64,000 nt of DNA from Flavobacteriales bacterium UBA1531 (GTDB lineage Bacteria; Bacteroidota; Bacteroidia; Flavobacteriales_D; Sanyastnellaceae): contig DCPZ01000057.1 of the NCBI GenBank assembly GCA_002323795.1, positions 62,001 through 126,000 of the forward strand, given 5' to 3'. The notes under the pieces were generated by a model. The model worked only from the letters and a program-made list of their open reading frames with translations. It did no database searches and was not told the origin of the DNA. Below, in pieces: positions 24,036-31,880 of the stretch. Position 1 is the stretch's first letter, and each line of letters starts with the position of its first letter. Both the position numbers and the translations under genes were made by a program.

Positions 24036-25115
24036 TCAATCTTTCACACGGCTGAAGCGCAGTGATTTGAGCATCCAACGGGGAAGAGGTTCATCTTGCC
24101 CTCGCTTTTGGACATTCAAATAAAGCCCCCATTTTTCGATGATGGGCACTTTGTGCACTTCAATCATTTCAAGCCAGCATTCATCGGGATCGTCGATGTA
24201 AGTGCAATGCACTTTTGTTTCACCCATGCCGATGGCGTCGGTTGTATCGCACCGAAAGGGGAAGCCTCGCTGGGCCAAGTCTGTTTCCAATGCTTCCATA
24301 CCGCGGACATCAAATCCGAGGTGGGCAAATCCGAGGTCACACCAAATGCGATCTTCAAAAATGAATTTGGGAGGACGATCTTGGGCTTGAATGAGTTCGA
24401 TGTAGGTTTTGCCGGTCAATTGACCAAAACCTCCCGCTCCAGAGGAGGATTGAGTGATCCGAACGCGTCGATAAAACTGCTCTCCGTTTTGTAGGTTTTG
24501 CCAATCGTTAAAAGAGTTTGTTTCATCAAAAAGGACTTCATCAAACCCAAGTCCAACGGCATAAAGTGCCAAAGACTTTTCCATATCGGATACGCCAATG
24601 CTGCACCCGAGGACTCCGCCCGACGGATGTCCATAGTCGTCGAACCAATCTTGGGCTTCAATAATTTGAAAAAGATTGCCTTCGAAATCCTTCAGATAAA
24701 AAGTGTCTTGACCCCACGGCGTTGAAGTGATGTGTGCGTCACAATTATCGGCTACGAGGGAGCGTGCATGTGCATGCATGCGCTCAATGTTGCGCGTTTT
24801 CATCTGCACAGTGGTGATTCCGAGATCACCGATCCCCACTTTCCATCCTGCACCTTTCGGCTCGAAGGATTTGGCACCCAATACTTCAAAAGCACATCCA
24901 CCTTGCAGATTGAGAACCATGCTCGCGCGTTTGGAGATGGTTTTACCGCGTGTGTGGCTATCCATCAGCGGCGCATCTTGAACCGAATCAAAAAATGGAA
25001 TATCCATGCCAAATAGCTGCCGATACAGTTTCAAGGACTTGTCCATATCCTTTGTGGCGACCCCAACGTGCTGCATTCCCTGAATGCGGAATGCCTCTGC
25101 CTCCTGTGATTTCAT
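24036..25115 (-). CDS. two-domain VOC family protein
   Basis: A 359-residue protein made of two vicinal-oxygen-chelate modules (about 14-150 and 165-325). Each has the expected metal-ligand pattern: HVGVATKDM and NLFQIIEAQ in the first, AHLGFDVRG and CWLEMIEVH in the second. Such proteins include glyoxalases, extradiol dioxygenases and 4-hydroxyphenylpyruvate dioxygenase, but no specific enzyme signature is visible. It follows the acyltransferase gene by 19 bases, so a lipid-related substrate is conceivable but unproven. Confidence 0.78.
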   Translation of the reverse strand: MKSQEAEAFRIQGMQHVGVATKDMDKSLKLYRQLFGMDIPFFDSVQDAPLMDSHTRGKTISKRASMVLNLQGGCAFEVLGAKSFEPKGAGWKVGIGDLGITTVQMKTRNIERMHAHARSLVADNCDAHITSTPWGQDTFYLKDFEGNLFQIIEAQDWFDDYGHPSGGVLGCSIGVSDMEKSLALYAVGLGFDEVLFDETNSFNDWQNLQNGEQFYRRVRITQSSSGAGGFGQLTGKTYIELIQAQDRPPKFIFEDRIWCDLGFAHLGFDVRGMEALETDLAQRGFPFRCDTTDAIGMGETKVHCTYIDDPDECWLEMIEVHKVPIIEKWGLYLNVQKRGQDEPLPRWMLKSLRFSRVKD

Positions 25116-25134
25116 TTTTCGGCGAGTTTACTGA

Positions 25135-26469
25135 CTACCTCGTGGTTTTAATGGCGTCGTCCACAGCTGTGAGGTAGGACATCCAGGCGCTGCTCATGCC
25201 GTCATCGGCCCACGCTTTTTGTGCTCTCTTGCGCCCAATGTCATCTAGGTAGAGTCCGTACCACCAACCTGCAAAACGGCTTCCTAAAAGATGAAACAGA
25301 TAACTTGTCATGACCGCAGTAAACGTCACCGCTCCAGTCGCGAGATAGGCAATCGGCAGTGAGATGAGCAGCCAGTATATTGGAAAGGTGACCATGCCTG
25401 CTACAGCTTTCGAGGTGCTAATAAAGCAAGGGTCTTTGACGCGTTTTTGAACTTGTGACTCAATCCATTTGGAAACAGGGAAAGACCAAATCCCAGTTGC
25501 CAAAGCAAGAGGTGCGAGCAGCCAGAGCCAATAGCGTTTCTTGCGAAGGTTATTGGGATTCATCCCGAGATCTTCGATTCGTGCCTGATCGAAAATCCCG
25601 GAGGATTTGGCCGTCTCGAATGCTTCTTGGATTCCCTCCATGGTGCCATCGTCCAAATCTTGGAAGCGGTCGATCTTGCTCTTTGTTGTGTTCCAATTTT
25701 CACATTCAGTGGTCCGCATGGCCTGAACGTACGGCAATAATGTTTCGTACGCTTTTTCGGGTTGGATGTTTACTAAGACAGCATCCATTGCCGTTTTGAG
25801 AGGCTCGAGCAGATCCCGAGGGGACACTTCATTTGTTTCCGTATCGATGAGCCCATCAATTTTAATGGGCGCTCCGATTCGGTACCTCAGTCTTCTGCGG
25901 AATCCGGGCATTTCCTCGTAATCAATTCCCACCGGCAGAATTTGCATTTGGCGCATGCTTGGATCGAGGTTGAGCGCAGCATTGACCATATCTGTAACAC
26001 CTCTGCGAAGTGGACGAAGGGACTTCATTGCCCGATGATTTCCTTCAGGGAAAAGCCCCATACGTGCGCCAATTCGAAGCCGCTCAGCACAGATTTCAAA
26101 GATCTTGACGTTCCGTTCTCTGGCATCGCTTAAACGATCTCGTTGACGATAGATGGGCATTTGATTGAACGAGAAAAGCGCGACCCGGGCAATTTTTGCA
26201 TAGAAAATATCAGCTCTAGTGAGCCAATGAACTTGGCTGTTGTTAACCAAGGAAACCAAAACCAGAGGATCCATCAATCCATTTTGATGATTCGCCACGA
26301 CAATGGTTGGAGTTTTTGCATCAGTGATGTTCTCCAAGCCATCGACTCCTTGAATTCTATGGAAACGTGTTACCGCGGCACGAACCAATTGAACAGCTAA
26401 ACCGTAGCCCCAATGTCCTTTTTGGATTGGGGGTTCGTGAAAGGGTTTCTTTTTTGCTGAGTCTGACAA
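25135..26469 (-). CDS. 1-acyl-sn-glycerol-3-phosphate acyltransferase-like protein (PlsC family)
   Basis: A 444-residue membrane-associated acyltransferase for phospholipid synthesis. The catalytic NHx4D motif is in VANHQNGLMDP near residue 60 and the acceptor-binding motif in LFPEGNHRA. After the catalytic domain (to about residue 260) there is a C-terminal part with two or three hydrophobic segments not found in short PlsC enzymes. The longest frame starts with TTG at 26469, 19 bases after the pheT stop; no earlier ATG fits. Alternatives include acylation of amino-lipids (OlsA-like), so the substrate is uncertain. Confidence 0.82.
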   Translation of the reverse strand: MSDSAKKKPFHEPPIQKGHWGYGLAVQLVRAAVTRFHRIQGVDGLENITDAKTPTIVVANHQNGLMDPLVLVSLVNNSQVHWLTRADIFYAKIARVALFSFNQMPIYRQRDRLSDARERNVKIFEICAERLRIGARMGLFPEGNHRAMKSLRPLRRGVTDMVNAALNLDPSMRQMQILPVGIDYEEMPGFRRRLRYRIGAPIKIDGLIDTETNEVSPRDLLEPLKTAMDAVLVNIQPEKAYETLLPYVQAMRTTECENWNTTKSKIDRFQDLDDGTMEGIQEAFETAKSSGIFDQARIEDLGMNPNNLRKKRYWLWLLAPLALATGIWSFPVSKWIESQVQKRVKDPCFISTSKAVAGMVTFPIYWLLISLPIAYLATGAVTFTAVMTSYLFHLLGSRFAGWWYGLYLDDIGRKRAQKAWADDGMSSAWMSYLTAVDDAIKTTR

Positions 26470-26488
26470 GGTGCTGTCTATTTAGCCG

Positions 26489-28981
26489 TTAGTCCCGGAG
26501 GCGAGCTCCGGTTTCTTCTGTGATTTTATTCAAGATGCGCTGGACGCTTTGCTCAATCTGCTTTTCATTCAAGGTTTGATTGGGATCTTGAAGGGTTAAG
26601 CTGATGGCGTATGAGACCTCTCCATCTGCTAACTTGTCTCCTTCATATACATCAAATAGGCCCACTCGCTTGAGCAGTTTTTTCTCTGCTTTTGCCGCAC
26701 AATCGCGCAATTGTCCGAAGGTGGTGCCCTTTTTGAGAATCAATGAAAGATCTCGCCTTACAGCTGGAAATTTCGCAATTTCCTGAGCTTTTACCCGCCT
26801 GCGACGGCTGATTTTTGTCAATGTGGCGACAGAAAAGTCTGCCCAGAAAACGGACTGACTCACACCACATTTTTTAGCAACACCCTTACGTATGAGTCCA
26901 AGCCTGCCCAGCAATTGGTTCTGGTAGGTGAGTTCAATGCCTTCTGCAAAGAGTGGAGATTGAAAAGCTGATTCTTTGACAGCATTCGAGGCAATACCGA
27001 GGCCATCCAAAAGGGCATATGCCTCTGCTTTCAGCGAATAGGGTGTCGATGCTTCACCAGCATTGGTCCAATTTTCCGGATTGGCTTTGCCGGTCATCCA
27101 GACTCCTATGCGCTCGTCCTCTGCGTATCGGTCGGATGCATTGGTCGCTCCAGAATCAGCTGTTTCACGGTGCTGATAAATGCGTCCGATTTCGAAAAAC
27201 CGCAAGTCGGGTCGCTGGTTATTCCGGTTGTGTGCAATGGCTTCGAGGCCTTGAAACAAGAGCGATTGGCGCATGACACCTAAATCTGAACTTAACGGAT
27301 TCAACAGAGCAATTTGCCGGTTTTGGTCCCAGCCATCTGAATTTTCAGCAAAATCTTTGATGAGCGAGGCACGTGTCATGGAATTGCTCATGATTTCTTG
27401 AAATCCCCTGCTGACGAGGACGTTGGCCATTTGCAAACGAATGGCTTCCTCTGCCACACCAGCTTGATGTTGCGCTGTTGAGGTCATCCGCGAGGGGAGT
27501 GGGATTTTGTCAAATCCGTAGATCCGCAACACTTCTTCAATGATATCCGCAGGTCTCGTGACGTCTCGACGATACGCAGGCACTTGCAAGGTCATGGAAG
27601 ACGCATTTTCTTCAATGATCGTGATGTCGAGATTGCCGCATATTTCGCGCACTGTTGGTCGATCCAGAAAAACGCCGATTAGCCGGTCCAAGTCTTCCCA
27701 TTCGAGTTTGATGGTTGCACCTTGGGGGAGTTTTGCAGCATTGATTTGCTTCACCCCCACAACAGAACCACCTGCCCATTCTTGAAGCAAGTGCGCAGCT
27801 CGTTGCAGGGCAGTTTGAATAAAGTTGGGGTCGACACCGCGTTCGAATCGGAAGGAAGCATCTGTAGAAAGCCCATGGCGCTTGGCCATTTTTCTTGTCA
27901 CGACGGGGTCGAAATAAGCTGATTCGAGCACGACGCGTTTGGTATTCTCATTCACCCCGCTTTGGTCGCCACCATAAACCCCCGCGAGGCACATGGGGCC
28001 GTTTTTGTCTGCGATGATTTGATCTTCACTGTGCAATTCGCGTTCAACACCGTCGAGAGTGGTGAGCTTCTCTCCTTCGTGTGCCCTCCTGACCGTGATG
28101 TGATTATCTTCAATAGCGTCTGAATCAAAAGCGTGCAGTGGTTGGCCAAGTTCATGCAAGACAAAGTTGGTGGCATCGATCACGTTATTTTGGGGCTGAA
28201 CCCCAATCGCACGTAAGCGACGTTGAGCCCATTCGGGGGAAGGGCCAATCGCAATGTTTTCAAGCACCATTCCGCAGTAAACGGGACAGGCAGTCGCATC
28301 TTGGACATCTATGAGGAGTTCCTTTTCAAGGGCTATAGGCCATGGAGCGGTGACGGGAATCTGCAAAGCGCCGACTTGTTCCGACTTTCCTTCCACGGTT
28401 TCATGCAGAAAGCCTGCACGCAAATCACGAGCGACTCCCCAATGACTCATGCCATCTGTGCGGTTTGGAGTGAGCCCGATTTCCAAAACCCAATCGGATT
28501 GAAGGTCGAATACCTTTGAAGCGGCCGTTCCAGGCTCCCACTTCTCCTCGAGTTCTATAATGCCCGAGTGTGACCTGCCAATTCCGATTTCGTCTTCTGC
28601 GCAAATCATCCCCATAGATACTTCCCCACGAATTTTCCCTTTTTTAATTTTGAAAGGCTCGCCGTCGATGGGATATAAAGTGGTTCCAACCGTAGCCACA
28701 ATTACAGACAAGCCTTTGCGCGCATTGCTCGCTCCACAAACGATTTGGAGCGGTTCTGCCTGCCCGACATGGACTTGACAGATTTGCAGGCGATCGGCGT
28801 TGGAGTGTTGTTCCGCGCTGAGGATCTTCCCAGCGATGAGTCCGGCCAATCCGCCAGGTACCGATTCTACCGACTCGACGCCTTCAACTTCAAGTCCAGT
28901 CGCTGTGAGCACTGCTGAGACATCCTCAATCGAGGATTGAACGGGCAGCATTTGATTCAGCCAATCAAAGGAGATTTTCAT
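26489..28981 (-). CDS. pheT: phenylalanyl-tRNA synthetase beta subunit
   Basis: The tRNA-binding and editing subunit of the alpha2-beta2 enzyme. At 830 residues it has the bacterial layout: an OB-fold tRNA-binding domain (about 40-155, with ADRLQICQVHVG and MICAEDEIG), B3/B4 editing domain, B5, the catalytic-like core, and a C-terminal FDX-ACB domain. It is not adjacent to pheS, which lies 1.85 kb away on the other strand. A -7 box at 29001-29008 gives a leader of about 15 bases. plsC, the VOC gene and the two-component pair follow on the same strand. Confidence 0.95.
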   Translation of the reverse strand: MKISFDWLNQMLPVQSSIEDVSAVLTATGLEVEGVESVESVPGGLAGLIAGKILSAEQHSNADRLQICQVHVGQAEPLQIVCGASNARKGLSVIVATVGTTLYPIDGEPFKIKKGKIRGEVSMGMICAEDEIGIGRSHSGIIELEEKWEPGTAASKVFDLQSDWVLEIGLTPNRTDGMSHWGVARDLRAGFLHETVEGKSEQVGALQIPVTAPWPIALEKELLIDVQDATACPVYCGMVLENIAIGPSPEWAQRRLRAIGVQPQNNVIDATNFVLHELGQPLHAFDSDAIEDNHITVRRAHEGEKLTTLDGVERELHSEDQIIADKNGPMCLAGVYGGDQSGVNENTKRVVLESAYFDPVVTRKMAKRHGLSTDASFRFERGVDPNFIQTALQRAAHLLQEWAGGSVVGVKQINAAKLPQGATIKLEWEDLDRLIGVFLDRPTVREICGNLDITIIEENASSMTLQVPAYRRDVTRPADIIEEVLRIYGFDKIPLPSRMTSTAQHQAGVAEEAIRLQMANVLVSRGFQEIMSNSMTRASLIKDFAENSDGWDQNRQIALLNPLSSDLGVMRQSLLFQGLEAIAHNRNNQRPDLRFFEIGRIYQHRETADSGATNASDRYAEDERIGVWMTGKANPENWTNAGEASTPYSLKAEAYALLDGLGIASNAVKESAFQSPLFAEGIELTYQNQLLGRLGLIRKGVAKKCGVSQSVFWADFSVATLTKISRRRRVKAQEIAKFPAVRRDLSLILKKGTTFGQLRDCAAKAEKKLLKRVGLFDVYEGDKLADGEVSYAISLTLQDPNQTLNEKQIEQSVQRILNKITEETGARLRD

Positions 28982-29000
28982 GCGTCGCTTATTGGTGTTG

Positions 29001-29008
29001 CAAAGTTA
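29001..29008 (-). promoter_or_regulatory. -7 promoter element of pheT
   Basis: TAACTTTG on the - strand, an exact TAnnTTTG match, 20 bases from the pheT ATG. Confidence 0.6.
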
Positions 29009-29094
29009 GCAGGACTCTTCGGCTGGCCATCATCAATGGCTCCCTTTTTGGCAATCTGCTTCACGCTTTTGAGCGATTCAAAAAAAAAGTTGAG

Positions 29095-29102
29095 TAACTT
29101 CG
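29095..29102 (+). promoter_or_regulatory. candidate -7 element of tRNA-Pro
   Basis: TAACTTCG on the + strand, the TAnnTTCG variant, 35 bases upstream of the mature tRNA 5' end. The 156-base pheT/tRNA gap shows nothing else I can identify. Confidence 0.4.
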
Positions 29103-29137
29103 GCCTCCCTAAATCAGTTCGGTGGTGGGAAAAGCAT

Positions 29138-29210
29138 CGGGATGTAGCTCAGTTGGTAGAGTACGCGTCTGGGGGACGTGTGGTCGCTGGTTCAAGTCCA
29201 GTCATCCCGA
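29138..29210 (+). tRNA. tRNA-Pro (anticodon GGG)
   Basis: The 73 bases fold as a full cloverleaf. The acceptor stem CGGGATG pairs with CATCCCG, starting with the C1-G72 pair typical of bacterial tRNA-Pro and ending in discriminator A. The anticodon stem CGCGT/ACGTG holds GGG at 29171-29173, and the T loop is TTCAAGT. CCA is not encoded. A terminator follows directly. Confidence 0.95.
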
Positions 29211-29218
29211 CATCAAGG

Positions 29219-29249
29219 AAAACCCGAGGCGTTTTGGCTTCGGGTTTTT
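29219..29249 (+). terminator. rho-independent terminator after tRNA-Pro
   Basis: AAAACCCGAGGC and GCTTCGGGTTTTT form a strong stem with one mismatch and a short loop, followed by T residues. It starts nine bases after the tRNA and 34 bases before the next gene. Confidence 0.85.
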
Positions 29250-29282
29250 ATTTCAAATTACGCTTTTAATCTTGCGCCCATT

Positions 29283-29636
29283 ATGGACTACGCTTTTGAA
29301 GAACAGTGGGGCCGATTGGTCCAAAAGATGGAGGACCGCTTTGGCGAACCTCCGGATTTGACCACGATGATTTTCACCGTGGGTCTTCAGGAATGTGGTC
29401 AGGGCTTTCGAAAGTTTAAGAAGGATGAAAAGCTCGAAGTGATGCACGTTGGTGTATGCACGCTACTCACTCCGATGGGTTTTTATCGCGAATTGGGAAC
29501 GGATGAAGACGGTTGGCCTCACTTCGAACGCCTTGGGGACATTCCAGCGGTATCAAAGCAGGAACAAGAGTTGCTTATGAAGCGAGCTCTGGTTGAGTAT
29601 TTTGGTGCGTGGATCGCCGCTGACCACCCGGGTTGA
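29283..29636 (+). CDS. conserved Bacteroidota protein of unknown function (117 aa)
   Basis: A small soluble acidic protein with no signal peptide or membrane segment. I believe similar proteins are found across Bacteroidota, with the pattern of an EQWxxLVxKM start, a central QECGQGFRKFKKDEKLEVMH stretch, a DEDGWPHF motif and a C-terminal helix. It has no domain I can name. The ATG at 29283 (MDYAFEEQWG) is chosen; longer frames would run through the tRNA and terminator. The terminator upstream means it needs its own promoter, which I cannot see. Confidence 0.72.
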   Translation: MDYAFEEQWGRLVQKMEDRFGEPPDLTTMIFTVGLQECGQGFRKFKKDEKLEVMHVGVCTLLTPMGFYRELGTDEDGWPHFERLGDIPAVSKQEQELLMKRALVEYFGAWIAADHPG

Positions 29637-29655
29637 ACCAACCCACTCGACGCTC

Positions 29656-30033
29656 TTACTCGATGTAAACAGTGGCCTCATTGGTCATCTCTTCCTCAAT
29701 CTTAATGAGGCCTGTTCCGACCAAGGCAGCTTTGGTAGCCTCGATGTCCAAAACGGCAAAACCGGCCTGACCTTCTACATAAAAGGACGAGAAGTTAAAA
29801 CTTACGGTTCCAGCAGCATTGGTTACTGCGGTTGTATCGAAGCGAGGTTCACCGACAAAATCTTGGTCTACAGACCCAAACGCAAAAAGCCTTACGCTGG
29901 CGCCTTGAACAGGTGCTCCCAAATCATTCAAGACAACGACATTTGCAATGGTTTCTTCAACTTGATGGCAACTTGTGGCTAAAAAGATGAAAGAAGTCAT
30001 CAATAGGCAGAGGGAAAGGTTCGCTTTTCGCAT
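29656..30033 (-). CDS. small lipoprotein with carboxypeptidase-regulatory/Ig-like domain
   Basis: A 125-residue lipoprotein. The signal MRKANLSLCLLMTSFIFLATSC ends in a lipid-attachment cysteine at residue 22. The rest is one beta-sandwich-like module (NVVVLNDLGAPVQGASVRLF, AVTNAAGTVSFNF) like those at the base of surface proteins. It converges on the 117-residue gene and is divergent from the cyclophilin gene. The ATG at 30033 gives the signal peptide; the frame is open to 30108 but adds nothing plausible. Function unknown. Confidence 0.72.
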   Translation of the reverse strand: MRKANLSLCLLMTSFIFLATSCHQVEETIANVVVLNDLGAPVQGASVRLFAFGSVDQDFVGEPRFDTTAVTNAAGTVSFNFSSFYVEGQAGFAVLDIEATKAALVGTGLIKIEEEMTNEATVYIE

Positions 30034-30042
30034 CGGGTCTTC

Positions 30043-30050
30043 TAACTTTG
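30043..30050 (+). promoter_or_regulatory. -7 promoter element of the cyclophilin-pheS unit
   Basis: TAACTTTG on the + strand, an exact TAnnTTTG match, with a predicted leader of about 30 bases. Confidence 0.6.
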
Positions 30051-30084
30051 CAAGGCAGTGAACCCCAAATATCTTCAAAAACTC

Positions 30085-30831
30085 ATGAAATTCAAGACTC
30101 CAACTCAATATACCTCACTATTTGTGATTTCCGCTTTGCTCTTTGGAGCGTTAGGATGCAGTGAAAGCGGCACTTCTGAGTCAACTGCAGTTGATGCCTC
30201 CCGAGCTCTCAGCCGTCAAGTGCGCATTGAAACCAGCTTTGGAGACATGATCGTTGAATTATCTGATAGCACCCCTGCTCACCGGGACAACTTCGTCAAG
30301 TTGGCTTCTGAGGGTTTTTACGATAGCCTGCTCTTTCACCGTGTCATCAAGGGTTTCATGGTTCAAGGAGGCGATCCCAATAGCCGTGGGGCAAGTCTTT
30401 CTCAGCGACTTGGAATGGGCGGCCCAGGTTATACCGTTCCCGCGGAAATTCGCACGGATCACTTGCATTTCAAAGGAGCGCTCTCCGCTGCCCGACAAGG
30501 TGACCAAGCCAACCCGCAGCGTGCGAGTTCAGGAAGTCAATTTTATGTGGTCCATGGGCGAAAATTCAACGAAGCAGAATTACTCAACATTGAGGCGCGT
30601 GCATCACGTGCCAATGAGCAGTTCAATCAAAATCAAATTTTTGAATATTCAGAGGAGGATATGAGGCGCTATATGGAAGAGGGCGGGGCTCCCTTTTTAG
30701 ATAATCAGTACACGGTTTTTGGGCAGGTGATTTCAGGCCTTGACATCATTGATTCCATCGCTGCCGTGCAGACCGGGGCGGGCGATCGCCCGATGCAAGA
30801 TGTTCCGATGACCATGGAAGTGATTCGTTGA
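30085..30831 (+). CDS. cyclophilin-type peptidyl-prolyl cis-trans isomerase lipoprotein
   Basis: A 248-residue lipoprotein that should fold proteins in the periplasm or at the outer membrane. The signal MKFKTPTQYTSLFVISALLF continues to GALGC, where the cysteine is lipidated. The cyclophilin domain begins near residue 45 (IETSFGDMIVELSD) and has the active-site segments FHRVIKGFMVQGGDP and GSQFYVVHG. A mid-domain insertion (about 170-200, RASRANEQFNQNQIFEYSEE) is typical of Bacteroidota versions. The ATG at 30085 is preferred over a GTG at 30058. pheS starts two bases after its stop. Confidence 0.9.
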   Translation: MKFKTPTQYTSLFVISALLFGALGCSESGTSESTAVDASRALSRQVRIETSFGDMIVELSDSTPAHRDNFVKLASEGFYDSLLFHRVIKGFMVQGGDPNSRGASLSQRLGMGGPGYTVPAEIRTDHLHFKGALSAARQGDQANPQRASSGSQFYVVHGRKFNEAELLNIEARASRANEQFNQNQIFEYSEEDMRRYMEEGGAPFLDNQYTVFGQVISGLDIIDSIAAVQTGAGDRPMQDVPMTMEVIR

Positions 30832-30833
30832 TC

Positions 30834-31862
30834 ATGGAATTGAAAGAGCAGATTTTAGCTTACATCAGCGAAATCGAAGCGACAGCATTGACTTCGACTG
30901 CAGAGGTCGAGGAGTTTCGCATTGCATGGCTGGGGAGAAAGGGAGTCCTCAAGGAGACCATGGCCGCTTTTAAAGTGGCACCTAATGATGAGAAGCGCGA
31001 ATTGGGCCAATTGGTCAACCAGTTGAAGAAAGCTGCTGAAATGCGGGTTGCAAGGGGAGCAGAAGGCACTGAGACGTCCGAGGAATCTGAGCGGGTTTTG
31101 CACGATTGGACCCGTCCAGATGGTGGTGTGCCTCTCGGAGCGCATCATCCATTAAGCGTCGTGCGCCGGGATATCATTGGAATTTTGGAGCGCATGGGGT
31201 TCGTTGTGACCGAAGGGCCCGAGATTGAGGATGATTGGCACGTATTCAGTGGTTTGAATTTTCCGGAAGAGCACCCTGCTCGCGACATGCAAGACACTTT
31301 TTTTGTGGATCGAAATCCGGACATGTTGCTGCGAACACACACTTCGTCGGTGCAAGTGCGCGAGATGGAGCGGCGAGACCCGCCAATGCGCATTATGATG
31401 CCTGGTCGTGTTTTTCGAAACGAGGCCATAAGTGCCCGAGCGCACTGCATGTTTCATCAAATCGAGGGATTATACATCGATGAAGGAGTCTCTTTTGCAG
31501 ATCTGAAACAAACCTTGTTGCGTTTCGCACAGGAGTTTTTCGGAGCAGACACAAAAATTCGGTTAAGACCTTCTTATTTCCCCTTTACTGAGCCCAGTGC
31601 TGAGGTGGATGTTTACTGGGGATTGAAAACAGAAGTAGACAAGCGCATCACGAAAGGCACAGGATGGCTTGAGATCCTTGGTTGTGGTATGGTCGACCCA
31701 GCGGTATTGGAAGCCTCGGGGATTGATTCGAGGAAATACTCAGGATTTGCATTTGGAATGGGAGTTGAGCGGATCGCGATGTTGAAGTATCAGATCGGTG
31801 ACTTGCGTGCTTTCTTTGAAAGCGACATGCGTTTCTTGAATCAATTCAGAGGAGAATACTGA
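30834..31862 (+). CDS. pheS: phenylalanyl-tRNA synthetase alpha subunit
   Basis: The catalytic subunit that charges tRNA-Phe. The 342-residue protein has an N-terminal coiled coil (about 1-85) and a class II core with motif 2 (GRVFRNEAISARAHCMFHQI) and motif 3 (GFAFGMGVERIAML). The ATG at 30834 is chosen; a TTG six bases earlier overlaps the cyclophilin stop. pheT is separate and divergent, 1.85 kb away. No phenylalanine leader peptide is visible upstream. Confidence 0.96.
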   Translation: MELKEQILAYISEIEATALTSTAEVEEFRIAWLGRKGVLKETMAAFKVAPNDEKRELGQLVNQLKKAAEMRVARGAEGTETSEESERVLHDWTRPDGGVPLGAHHPLSVVRRDIIGILERMGFVVTEGPEIEDDWHVFSGLNFPEEHPARDMQDTFFVDRNPDMLLRTHTSSVQVREMERRDPPMRIMMPGRVFRNEAISARAHCMFHQIEGLYIDEGVSFADLKQTLLRFAQEFFGADTKIRLRPSYFPFTEPSAEVDVYWGLKTEVDKRITKGTGWLEILGCGMVDPAVLEASGIDSRKYSGFAFGMGVERIAMLKYQIGDLRAFFESDMRFLNQFRGEY

Positions 31863-31880
31863 TTCATTTAGCGCATCGAT

